A DNA stretch of 64,000 nt from Cephalotus follicularis (GCA_001972305.1 BDDD01000902.1:62001-126000), one strand, 5' to 3'; positions 45,782 through 58,678 are shown, counted from the first letter of the stretch. Translations and numbers: made by a program. Notes: generated by a model not told the origin, from the letters alone.

Positions 45782-48186
45782 ATGGCCAGAACCAAGCAAA
45801 TCAAAAGATATATTAGGACCCCTAAGGAGGTGGACTGTGCCGTATGAGGGGTCACTGTCGCTGAGCGTCCTCTCGGCATCGAGGAGGACATGGATGCAAC
45901 TGTTGCTGGTACCCCAGATGCTACTGCCACTAAGGTTGGAACCCAGGTTTTCAGAGCCTCCTTTGACAAAAGTGTGCTTCGTCCTGGAAAAATGGAGGAA
46001 CTGGCGAAGAAGTACTGCTTCCCGAGGAGCCTAGAATACTCACTTCCTCGGGATCCCAATGAGGTCACAGAGAACAAACCTGGCCTCTTTGTGGTGTTCT
46101 TGGATGCTTTAGAGCATGGTCTGAGGCTTCCCTCACCTTCATTCACCATAGCAATTTTGAGGCACTACCAAATCCACCCTTTGATACTTCAAGCTCAATC
46201 CTGGGGCTTCATCATCGGTTCCCTGGTGAGGTGCTTGGAGATGGGGGTGACCGCAACGGTTAGACTACTCAGAGAGTTCCACTCCGTCAATGCTTCCCAG
46301 GCAAGCGCGATTTTTACTTCAAGTCACGCGTTAGCCAGGCCAAGAAGCTATTGGTGGAACCTACCAAATCCGTCAAGGGTTGGAGGGGGAGGTATTTCAT
46401 CGTTAGGAACCTCCTCGGCTTCACTCCCTGCCCGTGGTGCGATACATTGGACACACAACGCCTCAATCAGAGGACAACTTTGTCCGAGGCTGAGACAGCC
46501 GATCTGGTGAAACTTTCAGCACTGGCTCCAAAGGAGGTGAACTCCATTGTATGGGAGGATCGCTTGCGCCAGGTCGGGCTGAGCATGTCCTCTGGTCGGT
46601 GGGATCGCTTGGACGAGTAAGAGCAGGAGGTCCATGAGCGGACAGAGAGAGAGAGGGTTCAAGATGCCCGAGATGAACCTGGGTCCGCGACTGTTAACGA
46701 GGGGGAGAGCTATATTAAGCCTTCCTCTGGATATAATTCCTTCGTTTCTTTTTTATTTAAAATTTTGAATCTTGACATATTTCTAACTTCTTCTTTGTGA
46801 TTTCGTGCAGCGATGAACTATTGATGTCATAAGGGCTGTTCGGGAGCAAGCAAGGGTCACTTCTGAGGAGGAGAGACGAAAGGCTCTTCAAAAAGCTGAT
46901 GTTGCTAAGGAGAAGAGAGCAGCGAATGAGGCCGCTGCTAAGGCCGCCGAGGCTGAGGCTAGGGCTGCTGTTGAGGCCAAGGCTGCGGAGGCCAAGGCCA
47001 GGGTTGTCGCTGAGGCCACCAGGGTTGAGATTGCTCGGGGAAAAAAGAAAGCCCAAGATCCTCCACCCCGTCCCTCCAAAAAACAGAGGATGACAGACAA
47101 AGGAAGTGCTTCTCGGGAAGGTGCTCCCGAGGTGAGCCCTCAAGAACCTACCTGCCCTGATGCACCCGAGGAGCTCAGCATGGTGAGATTAATTCTTGAA
47201 GAGCTCGGCAACACCGGTGTCAGCTTAAGAACGCCGGGGGTTACAATCAAGCTTGGTAGGTCGGGCCTTTTTCCTCCCGAGATAGAAGCGAGGCAGAACT
47301 GGACTGTCGACCAGATGTGGATCCATCTCTTCCAGAGCACCTTCAGGGTTTGTAATCTTCCTTTAAATTTTCCACTTAAGCAAATTCTTTGCTCCTCCTT
47401 TGATCTTGGATTTTTCTTCTCCAGGCTATGGGCGACGCCTACCTTTTGCTTCAGAGTGCTAAAGAGGACTATGCACTGTTGGGGCAGCTTCAAGCAAAAA
47501 ATGTGGAGCTGAGGAAGTCATCATACGAGGCTCGTGCCCGGTTGAAGGAGGTGCTCGGGGCCCAGGAGTCTATCCTGGGGGAGAAAAGGCAGGGTGTTAA
47601 AGCTCTAGCAAAGGAGACATGGGATAAGGACCTGTCCGTTCGCTATAACATAAAGCTCCAGGATCATTTGAAGGTCATGGAAGAGAGGCTCTCAAAGTTG
47701 TAGGAGATAGAGGTTGCTCGTACTTGCGAGGCAGTGGATAAGGCTCTTGTAGAATTCAAAGTTTCGGCTGAATTCCAAGGTGCCCTATCCAAAGCCATGG
47801 ATGACTTTAGGGCTTCCGAAGGTTTTACTAAAGAAGTCCTCAAGGAATCTGCGGCACTTTATCGCCAGAGATTTTACACTTGCCGTAACTTGGTCGGCTG
47901 TCATCCCGAGCTTCCCCTAGACTCTATTATTTGTGTCCCAGTAGTAATTGAGTTCGACTTCTTTCCTGATGAGGTTGATAAATCAGAAGAAAAAGCTCTT
48001 CAAGCCTACGAGGAAGAACAACGTTATGCTCAGGGATCCGAGGAACCTCCTGTGGTAGATCTTCCAGGCGATATGGTCCCTTACACTGACCCTGCTGAGG
48101 ATCCCAATTTTGTGCCTTTGGCTGAGGACCCTCCAATTCCCCCTTCTCCAATTGTACATAACATCCCTTCAGGGGATGAATCTTAG
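45782..48186 (+). pseudogene. Antisense accessory gag-like gene of the Tat element
   Basis: Homologue of the gene at 19872-22057. It starts MARTKQIKRYIRTP at 45782 and has an in-frame TGA at about 45847. It then reads FVVFLDALEHGLRLPSPSFT and QAQSWGFIIGSLVRCLEM. A frameshift near 46300 separates this from 46351-46620 (GWRGRYFIVRNLLGFTPCPW). After a presumed intron (about 46735-46810) comes the coiled-coil exon (about 46811-47348) and a second intron (GTTTGTAATC...CTCCAG, about 47349-47424). The last exon (to 48186) has one stop at 47701 and an acidic, proline-rich C-terminus. Some grass Tat elements such as Grande also carry an antisense gene between pol and the 3' LTR. Confidence 0.78.
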
Positions 48187-49310
48187 AGTAGATTTTTTCT
48201 TCGCCTTGTACTTTTTCTTTTGTAATGTAATCTTTCTTCAATCAATAAAATACAAGGCTTTGGCATCTCTGTACTTTTATATTTCAGAGCTTTTGGTATC
48301 ATTGTGTCTCTTTATTCCCTTAGGAACTTAATTTTATTTGTTTTGCATACTTTTGTAGCTTCATCCGAGCTTTAGTAATTTCCTTAGGAAAAACTTGTTG
48401 TAAACAATAGAATTTGACTTATGCTTCATTTGAGCATTGCAATTCCCCTTAGGACTTTTCACTTAGCCTATTTTATATACTTCTTGTATTGTGGTTTTAC
48501 ATTTTTCAGACCAACTTACCCAAGCTTTCTAGTCCCCTTAGGACACTTTGTATCAAAAGTGTTTAGGCAAAGATACTTGATCATTGCGAGTTCTTACGTG
48601 TTCGTTGATCAAGTTATGTTTCTGGTCGGACAATTTCTTATGGGTTTGCCGACCAGGACCTCGTCTGGTCTGATATTTTTCAAACCAGGTCGACCGAGCT
48701 TTCTAGCCCTCATGAGAGCACTTGTATCAAAGTGTTCGGCCAACGAACTTGATCGTTACGAGTTCTTATGGATTCACCTCTTAAGACACGATATTGGTTT
48801 GGTCGGACAAATTCTTATGGGGTTGCCGACCAGCGTTTGCTCTCTTGGGAGTCTTATTGCTTCCCTAGAAGTCTTTCAATATTGTTGTATTTTTGCATTG
48901 CTCCCTTAGGAGTCTTTTATTAATAAACTTTGAGTGCTCCTTGGATATGAGTCTTTGGTGCTCCTTGAATGGGAGTTTTTGGTGCACCTCGGATGGGAGT
49001 CTTTGGTCTGTATTTGTTTACTCCCTTAGGACTTTTAAGTCCTCATGAGATTTGGAGAGCTTCGGTCCTGTTTCAAGGCCTGCTCTAATTGCTCCCTTTG
49101 GAGCATGGTCGGACAAGGTTGTATTAAAGCTTCTTGGCTGAAGGAACTAGTCGGCGGCTGTTCAGAAGTTTAAGGACTTGAACATTGGGTCTCCAGTCCC
49201 TTGGAAACTTGGAACTATAATCTTGAACATGCTTTTGAGTCAAAAATTGAACTTTTATTGACATTGTTGAATTTTTGAACATACGTACATACTTGCACTA
49301 GTCACTGATA
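48187..49310. repeat. Spacer between accessory gene and integrase, with degenerate repeats
   Basis: No gene. Diverged repeats include GAGTCTTTGGTGCTCCTTGG-like units in tandem at about 48925-49010, and two copies of a GGTCGGACAATTTCTTATGGG-type segment at about 48625 and 48810. Such repeated spacers are common in Tat elements. Confidence 0.6.
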
Positions 49311-49314
49311 GTAC

Positions 49315-50330
49315 TTACTTAGATGCTTGGCATTTCAAACCCTTAGGAATCTCCCTGTCCCCTAGAGTTTCAAGTTTGAATGCTCCTTGTCGGAGCACTC
49401 TTTTCACCTTCCAGGGCCTTTCCCAATTTGGAACTAGCTTTCGTGGTCGGGGATTTACCCTTTTGTTGTAATAACGGCTCACCCTCCGTTGGTAAGCTGC
49501 TACTTTGATGACTGCCTTATCTTTGAGATCTTCCACTAAGTCAATGAGGTTTTTCAATCATTCTTCAATATTTTCCTCACTAAAATGCACAACTCTAGGC
49601 AAATGCATTCCAATTTCCACCGGTATCATAGCTTCTGAACCGAAACAAAGGCTGAATCCTGTTGTGATCCGAGGAGTGCTTCTAAATGCCCATAGTACAC
49701 TTGGTAACTCCTCTGTCCATCTTCCTTTGCTATCTTCGAGGCACTTTTTTAACCCTGAGATGATTTCTCTGTTAATAACCTCTGCTTGGCCATTGCTCTA
49801 GGGGTAGGCTACTGAGGCAAGCCTATGTTCAATTCTCCATTCTCTACAAAAATCTTGAAAAGTTTGGCAATCAAACTGATTCTTATTGTCAGAGATTATT
49901 ACTCTCGGGACTCCGAATCTACAGATGATTGATTTTCAGACAAATCTTTTCGTATTCTTCTCTGTTATTTTAGCTAGGGGCCCGGCTTCAACCCATTTGG
50001 TGAAGTAATCCACTGCCACAATGAAATACTTTCTCTGCTCTGTTGCTATTGGTAATGGCCCGACGAAGTCCATTCCCCATTGTGCAAAGGGCCAAGGGGC
50101 AGTGATAGACGTTTGAGGCTCTGATGGTCTTCTGCTTATATTAACATTCCTCTAACACTTATCACATTTTCTTACGAAGTTGATGGCATCTTGGTACATG
50201 GTCGGCAAGAAATAGCCTTGTCTTAACAATTTATTGGACAAGGTCTTACCCCCCGTGTGATTCTCACATACACCTTCGTTAACTTCCCTTAGAGTATAAT
50301 CGGCCTCTGAGAGAGTCAAGCATCTCAGCC
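49315..50330 (-). pseudogene. Tat integrase (decayed)
   Basis: Minus strand: about 50150-50330 carries the zinc-binding end (HTGGKTLSNKLLRQGYFLPTM and CxxC). About 49560-50100 gives the DDE core, with NGQAEVINREI at the glutamate block, broken by stops. 49315-49557 is the C-terminal domain (RRVSRYYNKRVNPR and LVPNWERPWKV). Confidence 0.85.
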
Positions 50331-50540
50331 AAGAAAAAGAAAAAGACCTTTTGTAGAGGGTCCCTTCTTGGAATTGGTATATGTTCGATCTTTACACCAA
50401 CCTTCTTGCTTCCTCTGGGTTCTCTGAAAAAATTCCATCCCTTAGCCAACTAATGAACGGGGTTATCCAGTTTGGCTCTTGAGGTACGTCAATGTCCATC
50501 ACATCCACTTCTGAAATGGTGGGCATGTCCAAGTAGTCTA

Positions 50541-51277
50541 CTAGCACTGTTCGATTTTTTTTTCTAATTCCTCCGCTGTTGCTAGTTTTGACAATTGGTC
50601 TACTCGGGTGTTCTCTGCTCTGGGCACTTTTAAAACTTTGAATACTCGGAAAGCCGACTTCAAACTCTGAACATGTGCTAAGTATTTAGCCATTGAGTCT
50701 TCTCTAGCTTCATATTCTTCACTTACCAGACCAACCACCAGCTGAGAATCATTAGAGGTTTCTATTTTTTGAACATCTAAGTGCTTTGCAATTGTCAGGT
50801 CGACGATCAAAGCTTCCCATTCTGCTTCATTATTTGTTGCTTTGAACCCAAATCTTAGAGCATACTCCAAGATCCACCCATCTGGACTAGTTAACACCAA
50901 ACCTGCTCCATTCCCGGAGATGCAGGATGAGCCATCAACAGACAACTTCCATAATCCCCTCTCTTCTTCTAGGGAGTCTTCTTCCATACACTCCGTAAGT
51001 GTATTGTCTCCAACAAAATCGGCCAAGACCTGTGATTTTATTGTTGGTCTGGCCTTAAATTTCACATCATATTCGTCCAACTCGACAAATCACTTGACTA
51101 GTCTTCCTGACGTGTCTGACTTCGCTAGCACCTGCCTAAGTGCCTTGTCGGTCAAAACCTTGATTGTGTGGGCTTGAAAATACGGCATCAACTTCCTCGC
51201 CGCAATAATCAGAGTATATGCATACTTCTCTACCTCTGGATACCTCTCATCAGCGTCATTCAAAGCATTGCTTACAT
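50541..51277 (-). pseudogene. Tat RNase H (decayed)
   Basis: 50541-51080 reads YDVKFKARPTIKSQVLADF, then LSVDGSSCISGNGAGLVL with the first catalytic aspartate, then TNNEAEWEALIVDL with the glutamate, and the SDSQ-equivalent NDSQLVVG. It is split from the connecting domain (51090-51277, SNALNDADERYPEVEKYAY) by a stop at about 51081. The solo LTR at 51278 interrupts the protein directly after the VSNAL codons. Confidence 0.88.
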
Positions 51278-52412
51278 TGTCACACCCGTTCCCGACAACA
51301 ACCGATATCGTACCGAGATCGGATATGACATTCCACATGACAACTTCCTTTCAGAAGTCACCACATAGTTTTTATAAAACTCACTTTAAACTTGAAAATC
51401 AAGAAGTTAAACGTTTCTAAAACTTTAAAAAAATTCAAACTCTTAAATTTTTACGAAAATCGGGCATGTAGTATCCATTTATCTGACTATGCCCCCTGTA
51501 AAGAAAAACACAATTTATATCCACACTCTCGAATGAGGAATTAACAGTTTATAAAGTGGGCTCAGCCCTCAGCAAACCCAAAACTGCTGATCAACACACA
51601 ATTGTTAGAGAACTGCCATGACTCGATGCAGAATCGCCCGGTCACGGCCAACGGTGAGTTCGACTCACTGAGTTGACTCACCGGTCATAGACAAATTCTG
51701 GCCACTTCACAAACAGGTGTCCACAAGGCTCGCTCTACATGTCTCCACCCAAGACTCGGTCAGAATCGGTGGTTGTCGCCTCGCAGGAGCTCTGGCCAAG
51801 TCATCATTGCTCCGGTCAAGCCACCACTAGCCTCCACAAACTCTGGTCTACTCATTGGTGAGCGAGACTCGTCGGAACTCGGCCTAAAACACAGTGTCCC
51901 AGGCAACAACGAGTCAAAAAGTTGAGTTGACTCAAATGGCAAAAATCAGGCCGATTCCGGCCGAATAACGCCTCAGCCACTATCAAAATGGGAAGAGTTG
52001 GTCTTCATGATGAAAACCAGCCCCACCTACGACGGTATCGGCGGTGGGGAAGCAACAGCAGTGGCCGTTCGACGCAGAATAGAAGAAAAGATAAGGGAGA
52101 AGAAAGAGGAAAAAGAAAAGGAAATGTTACCTGGCAGAGGAAGTCACCGTTTCTCTCTTTCTCTGGTCTCCGTTCATCGGCGTCTCTCTCTTTCTCCGGA
52201 GACATCTCTCTATCTGGCGCTCTCTGGTTCCTTCATTCACACGGGCGCTTAGCACCTGTGTCTCCCTTATTTTAATTTGAAATGCCTGGCGCTTTCTAGA
52301 AACCATCGGGTACTCCACTTAATTTTTTTTATTTAATAATAATTAACAATGACTAATATAAAACACTCACGTCTTGCACGTCATCCATGAAAAAGTGACA
52401 CGGGGTGTCACA
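51278..52412 (-). mobile_element. Solo LTR nested in the Tat RT/RNase H junction (1.1 kb)
   Basis: Plus-strand ends are TGTCACACCCG and CGGGGTGTCACA. Flanks TACAT (51273-51277) and TATAT (52413-52417) form a target duplication with one mismatch. Removing the insertion with one flank copy restores an open PVYYVSNAL-type junction, the expected Tat sequence, which confirms the boundaries. No coding sequence of its own is evident; the open frames at 51988-52318 are purine-rich low complexity. Confidence 0.85.
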
Positions 52413-52417
52413 TATAT

Positions 52418-53580
52418 AATATACTGGCCTTTAAACTTTATCATTTTCCCTGACAAGCACTACACTCACTGCACCTGATGTTACCATAAGGTACAAATAC
52501 AAGTCTTCCCCATCTCTCGGTTTTGATATAAGAGGAGGGGAACCTAGGCATTCCTTCAATTTCTCGAAAGCTGCTTGACATTCTTCCGACCAGGAAAACC
52601 CCTTGAGATCTTTTAACACTTTGAAGAAAGGAAGGCATTTTTCAGCTGACTTGGAAACAAATCTGCTTAGGGCTGCAATTCTACCATTCAATCTCTGTAT
52701 GTCCCTGATAGTTTGTGGAGGCCTCATGCTCTGAATTGCTAAAATCTTCTTTGGGTTGGCTTCTATCCCTCTGCTTGAAACCATAAACCTAAGAAACTTA
52801 CCAAAGGTGACCCTAAAAGTGCACTTGGAGGGATTGAGATGCATTTTCTATTCCCTCCAGTACTTCAAAAGTCTCATCCAAGTCCTTAATATGAGGACTC
52901 CTTGCTGCACCTTTACGAGCATATCGTCAATATACACCTATATATTTCTCTAAATCTGAGGTGCAAAAATTTTATTGACCAACCTTTGGTAGGTCGCACC
53001 CGCATTCTTTAATCCAAAGGGCATGACTTAGTAGCAATACATGCCCCTGTCAGTGATGAAAGCTGTCTTGTTCTCGTCTGACTCATACATAGGGATTTGA
53101 TTATATCCCGAGTATGCATCCAAGAAGCTTAACATTCTGTATCCTGAAGTTACATCCACCAATTGATCAATCTTCGGGAGGGGGAAGTGATCCTTTGGGC
53201 AAGCTTTGCTGAGGTTTGTAAAATCAATGCATATCCTCCACTTGCCATTAGCTTTCTTGACCAGGACTGGGTTCGCCAGTCAGTCAGAATAATGCACTTC
53301 CCTTATAAACCCCGTCTGCAACAGCTTATTGACTTCATCTGCTATCACCTGCTGTCACTCAGGCACAAAGTTTCTCTTCTTTTGCTTGGTCGGAGGCCTC
53401 ATTGGATCTACACTCAGTTTATGTACCATCACCTCTGGGCTGATCCTAGGGACCTCCTCTGCCGACCAAGCAAACACATCTCTGTTGTTCTTGAGAAACG
53501 TTATTAGTTCCTCTTTCTCCACATCTCCAAGTTGGGAACCAACCTAGAACACTTTCTCTGCATTGCCTTCCTTTAAAGGC
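52418..53580 (-). pseudogene. Tat reverse transcriptase (decayed)
   Basis: 52431-52844 holds LNPSKCTFRVTFGKFLRFMV, IEANPKKI, NGRIAALSRFVSKSAEKC and the thumb region. A YIDDMLV catalytic box is readable at about 52905-52925 and VMPFGLKNAGATYQRLV at about 52960-53020, in other frames. The upstream part to 53580 contains the LNKA and DAYSGYNQI-equivalent blocks with stops. Confidence 0.85.
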
Positions 53581-53582
53581 AC

Positions 53583-54065
53583 TTACACAACGTCCTCCAC
53601 GGGCTGTGGGCGCTCGGGCTCCACTTCTCCTCTGAGCTCCATATTTATAATTGGAAGGGCTTTTTCCTTCTCCTTATCCATTATAGCAGTCCTGTAGCAC
53701 TGCCTAGCTACCTGCTGGTCACCTCGAACCTCGCCCACACCAAACCTTATTGGGAACTTCATCACTAAGTGCCTTATTAACACTATTTCCTCCATCACAT
53801 TTAGACCTGGTCGCCCAACTATTGCATTATATGGGATTAGTGTATCAACCACCAGGAATGTCATTTGCACTTCGGTCTGGCATGGGGCCGTGCCTGTTAC
53901 CACTGATAAGTAGATGGATCCTAGAGAATGTACCATCTCTCCTGCGAAGCCCACCAGAGGTGTTTTCACGGGTCTCAACTTGTCAGCCGGTATCCTCAAC
54001 TGATCAAAGGCATGCTTGTATAGGATATCCGTTAAGCTCCCGCTGTCAATCAAGATTCTCTTCAT
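53583..54065 (-). pseudogene. Tat aspartic protease domain
   Basis: Open for 160 codons. Starts KRILIDSGSLTDILYKHAF with the DSG active-site triad, then VKTPLVGFAGEMV and YNAIVGRPGLNV. This is the best preserved module of the element, but it is cut off on both sides by stop codons. Confidence 0.87.
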
Positions 54066-54080
54066 AGTGAATAGTTTGAC

Positions 54081-55310
54081 TTAAATAGTCACCACAACTA
54101 GATCATCGTGAGGGAGACATACTCCCTCATAGTTTGCCTCAGAGAAGGATATTATCTCATCATCTCCACATGACTTCAACCTTTTGCTATGCGAGTATTG
54201 TTGCACAGCAAAGGTCTGTCTAGCATAGGCTTTTCGAGCCCTGCTATGGTCGCCACCATATGCGACCCCTCCAGAGATGGTATGGATCACACCCTTGGGC
54301 TGCTACTCCTCTTCTTGTTGCGGAGCTTGTTCTTTGCGCTCCCTTCTTTCTTGGGAGCATCCCTGTCAACATAATTACGTAGATGACCTTTGCGAATCAG
54401 GTCATCAATTTGATTCTTTAAATGCATGCATTCTTCTGTATCATGTCCGTGATACTATGGTACCGGCAGTATTTATCTGTATTCCTCTTCTCAGCTGATG
54501 ACCTCAATGGTGCTGGCCATTGGATAGGGATCTTGTCCTTTTTCACAGTCAATATTCTGGTACGCGTCTCCAAGAGAGGGGCAAAATTGTTGTAAGTGGG
54601 GATTGGTGCCCCCCTTTTTGGGGATTTCTCATTCATGGAAAGCTTATGCCTAGGTCATCTTTGGGCAGATCTGACCTATCTTTTCTCTTTTCTTTCTTCC
54701 CTGGGGCACTTCGTGAGTGCTTCCCTTTTTTTGCCTAATGGCTCGACCAAGAAGTTTTTTGCTTCCTAGCGGCCATCGCTTCCTCGACATTGGCGTACTT
54801 CTCTGCTCTTCTCAGCAGGTCCGCCATGTCCAGAACTGGCTTCTTCATGAGAGAGAAAGTGAATAGTGAATTGTCCTTCAATCCACAGTTCAGAACTGCC
54901 AGAGTGAAGGACGGTTCCAAATCTTTCACTGTCAGAGACTCCTTGTTAAATCTGGTGAGATAGTCTCTTAAGGACTCATCCTTCCCTTGCACCATGTTGA
55001 TCAAATAACTTGAATTCCTTCTCTATTTGGTGCTGTTGAAGAATTTGGTAACAAACAGTTTCGTAAACTTTTCGAAATTCGCCATCAAATCCATTGGCAG
55101 AGTTGAATACCATGACTGGGCTGCTCCAGTCAATGTTGCCGGGAATCCTCTGCAAAGGACCGCATTCAAGGCTTGGTGCACTAGCATGACTTGTGTGTAG
55201 TAGCGCACGTGCTGGATTGGGTCTGTGGACCTGTCCTACTCATTGAGACTCGAGAACCGGAATCCCTTTGGGATACGCTCCCTCATTATCTCGGGTGTGA
55301 AAGGAGTGGT
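54081..55310 (-). pseudogene. Tat gag, C-terminal part (decayed)
   Basis: 54735-55004 reads DYLTRFNKESLTVKDLEPSF and LFTFSLMKKPV; 55023-55208 continues upstream with AVLCRGFPATLTGAAQSWYS. 54418-54636 includes a KYCRYH segment. The gag is interrupted at 55310 by a solo LTR and resumes at 57892. Confidence 0.85.
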
Positions 55311-56269
55311 TGTAAGAGCCCTAAATATTATAAAATATTATTATTGGGCCTTGTAATTATTTTCCCACATTTTGGACTGGACCCGAATTTATGACGTAAT
55401 TATTTGGGCCTTAATGGGATATAAATTAAATTATGGGCTTAAGAATCGTTTTATTTTATTTGGGCCAAGATTAATGTAGGAATTTTATAATTGGACTTAA
55501 AGGTTAAAAGGAAAGGATTTATTGAAGCAGCCCAAGCCCAAAGCCCAAATTACATAGCCTGTATTCGTCAAAAATATCATGAGAAGTCTAGAATTTTCTA
55601 TTGTGAGTATATAAGGAGAGTTTGGGACATAATTCATGGTTTTGGCATTTACCCACACCCACTGGTGCTGGAAGAATCGGGAGAGTGAAGAAAGAGTAAG
55701 AGTGGGGACCTGCTGTTGGGAAAAGGAGGAAGAAGCCAAGAAGAAGGGTCCCTGCCCACATATATATATTTGTTGGAGTGTGCCATTCCCGGAGGAGTAA
55801 GGAAAGTAGAGCCAGTGTGAAGGATAGAGAGACCACTGGAGGTGTGGAGATCCTTGGCAAGGAGCAGGAAGACGATCTCCGTTTCCAACCATCTCCAGGT
55901 AGGTTGCTCTGTGCCGAGTGCCTACCAGCATATTTATATATATATATTGTTTTAGTGTGTTTTATTGCTTGTCTGCTGTGTGTGTGTCCCCTGTTCATTA
56001 TGCTTGTTTATAGGCAAATGGTATAAATGCTAAGTAATGGGTTGCTCGACGTGATAACAGTACACATATATAGGCGTCACTGTGTGTGTCGGGGTGGCCT
56101 GTGGTATGCCGAGATGCCACTACTATGTGTATGGAGTACAATCGTCGTGCACCAGAGGTGCCGACGTGCCACTGCCATGGTGCAAGGAGCCATTGGCAAC
56201 GTCCGAGGAACCCACCCTGGCCTCCTCTACCATACACCAGAGCTCCCGAGAGGTAGAAGCTGAGGTGCC

Positions 56270-56470
56270 GTGACGCACATGCCGGGAACGCCATAAGCCA
56301 AGGTGCCATTATCGCGTGCCGAGGTGCCATTGTCATGTCCGAGATGAGGAGCCAAGCTCCCACGTCCGAGATGAGGAGCCAAGTTCCCATGTCCGAGATG
56401 AGGTGCCACTGCCATGCCCGAGGTGCCATTGCCGAGCGCCGAGGTGACCTGCCGAGGTGTCATCGGCTGA
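56270..56470. repeat. GCCGAGGTGCCA and GTCCGAGATGAGGAGCC repeats
   Basis: Short imperfect units in tandem inside the solo LTR. The unit GTCCGAGATGAGG occurs three times at about 56336-56405. The long open frames on both strands here follow from the repeat and high GC. Confidence 0.7.
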
Positions 56471-57084
56471 GCACAGGAACAGAGGACCAGAGCTGCTGAG
56501 AACACCATGCGCAGAAGACGTCCTTGTCCTCTGCCATGTGTAGCTCTCTCTGCCATGATGCCAGAGATGCGCCAGCGCCATTCCGAGGACGCTGCCAAGG
56601 AAGCATTAATACCAGGCGTCCGAGGAAGCAAGTCTATGCGTCCCACGCATGGAACAGCGCCCGAGCCTCCCCCGAAGGCGCCTTGCACCTTCCTCTGCTC
56701 TGTCCGAGAACGCACCATTGCAGGGCGCTATGGTCGACCTGCACCCACGAAGTTGGTCCACTGTAATATCGCCAAACGTCCGAGGACCAAGTGCCGAGGT
56801 CGTCCCCGTCCACTGTCGCACGTCTTAAGCACGCTGTGTTAAGCGCCAGGGCCTAGGATGGAGGAAGACGAAGATGAATTGGCGCCAAGGTTTAAACGCT
56901 ACAGTCTGCATGCAACCAAAGAGAAGAAGGGATTTAAGATAGAAGGCCCGAACGGTGCGTATTAGCGCCAGACTCATGCAGTGCGTTTTACTCATGTCCC
57001 AATGGCGTTTTACTAGGCTTTAAAGAATGAGTTTAAATGTTAAAAGAATGGAAGGAATTTGTAAAGGTAATTGGAGGATAATGT

Positions 57085-57320
57085 CTTGCTGGTGAGCCCG
57101 ACTGGGGAGAATTCCGCCGAGCAGGTGAACCTACGGGGTGAACTCCGCGAGGCAGGTGATCCTCGGGCGAACCGCCGATGGTGAACCTAAGGGTGAATTC
57201 CGCCAAGACTGGTGATCCAAGGGGTGAACCGCGAGCAGGTGAGCGAAGGGCGAACCGCTCAGCAGGTGAACCGGAGGAGAATTCCACGGGCTGGTGATCC
57301 CAAAGGTGAACCATGTATAT
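57085..57320. repeat. GCAGGTGAACC repeats, counterpart of 1955-2185
   Basis: Inverted counterpart of the repeat block in family A copy 1, with units around GGTGAACCG(C) and GAATTC(C)GC. Confidence 0.7.
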
Positions 57321-57891
57321 TGACCATGACCATAGGATGACCGGACTAGACTCCTCTGCGATATAATTTTTATGTATGATTCGAGTAGAGTAGTCCGAGG
57401 ATAAAGGCATGATGATGTTTATGCTATGGACTGTGATTTATATGCATGCACACTTATGTTTATATTATTTTCTCATCTGCTTGTATTTGTTTGTTTCTCT
57501 GGTATGTGCCCGTGTATGGGGTGACCTACACAACCCTCAGGGTTGCTGACCCATTCTCTTGAATGGGCCAGGTACAGGTACAGGTAGCGAAGGCACATCG
57601 CAGCAGCGGCAAGGATAAAAAGTACCGTAAGTTCTCCTCCTCGACCGTACGCCCCCAAGGACGCAATTGCAAAAATAAATTATGTATTTATTTTATTTTA
57701 TTTTATTTTATTCTGGTTCACGATGATGTAATTTATATGATTTGAACTGGGTCTGTAATCCACACATTAAATAAGGATTTTTGATATTTAATTTGATTAT
57801 GATTTATATTAAGTTTTAATTTTTTTATGATGATTGTACGGATTGCCACGTGTCGAATCGTGGGGCCCATCCCACGATTCGGGGCGTGACA

Positions 57892-58580
57892 GTGGTGTTG
57901 ATATTTTGTACCTCGGATAGGTACCCCTTCGACTGCTCGGTTCCTCGGAGCCTTTTTTCCATCTTGGCAAGCCTTCTATTCATAGCTTGCTCTACATCCT
58001 CAATGTTCATAATCTTGCTAGAAACTTGTGAGTGCCCAGCGAGTCTAACTGAATGGTCCAACCTACTCCTTGGTAGGGTCTCAGTCCTTCAGGATGTCGA
58101 GGAGCATGCTCGAGTGTTATCCACCTACACAGAGTAATTATCGCCCATTGGGTCCTGCTCGGGCAGGTCTTCTTAGGGATTGTAGCTACGATCCCTAGCA
58201 CTTGAGGACTCTGCCCTTAGAGATGTATTAATCTCTGTTCTCATCCTCAGGGATGTATCAATCCCTGACCGCCTCGGTAGATGCATGGCTCTCCTCGGCG
58301 GGTTTCGCCTTGTCGCTCGGGGCTTTTGAGCTTTAGTGGTTGGCCTGCTCGGACCCGCTTGATCCTGGATGGCTAGTCTGCTCGGACCAGCCTGGTTCTG
58401 GTTAGCTAGATTGCTCGCCAGCAAGGTCGTGAGATGCCCTATTTCCTAGAGCAGTTGAGTAAATTGCTCTCCAGTGATGGGAGCTTACTCTGCAGCTGCG
58501 ACTTGACTGGCAGCAGGAGGTTAGTTCTCAGGTGCTTGGCTGCTGGTGGCTGTAGAGTTGTTATTTCTTCTCGGAGGCAT
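57892..58580 (-). pseudogene. Tat gag, N-terminal part (decayed)
   Basis: The gag start is at 58580 (MPPRRNNNSTATSSQAP), followed by stops. Further pieces are 58173-58424 (proline, arginine and serine rich) and 57825-58061 (MNRRLAKMEKRL coiled region). It continues at 55310 after the nested solo LTR. Confidence 0.75.
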
Positions 58581-58678
58581 GATTGCAATAGAGTTTTTTG
58601 TAGAAAACTTTTTGTAGCGTTTCCTACAGACATCGACAACTATTGATGTAAAAATCAACTACACAACATTTCCTTACA

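Larger units (their letters stand above)
55311..57891 (+). mobile_element. Solo LTR, family A copy 2 (2.6 kb)
   Basis: Starts TGTAAGAGCCCTAAAT and ends GGGGCGTGACA. Perfect target duplication GTGGT at 55306-55310 and 57892-57896. It is inserted in the Tat gag. The ends match 1367-4121 inverted. TATA box at about 55608-55614 gives plus orientation. The middle (about 56080-56860) is GC-rich with GCCGAGGTGCCA-type repeats and differs from the middle of copy 1. Confidence 0.87.

Noticed and set aside
51988-52318. Purine-rich open frames
   Set aside because: Low-complexity GAA and AGA tract within the nested solo LTR.
56227-56842. GC-rich open frames on both strands
   Set aside because: Repeat-driven and inside a solo LTR; no conserved protein features.
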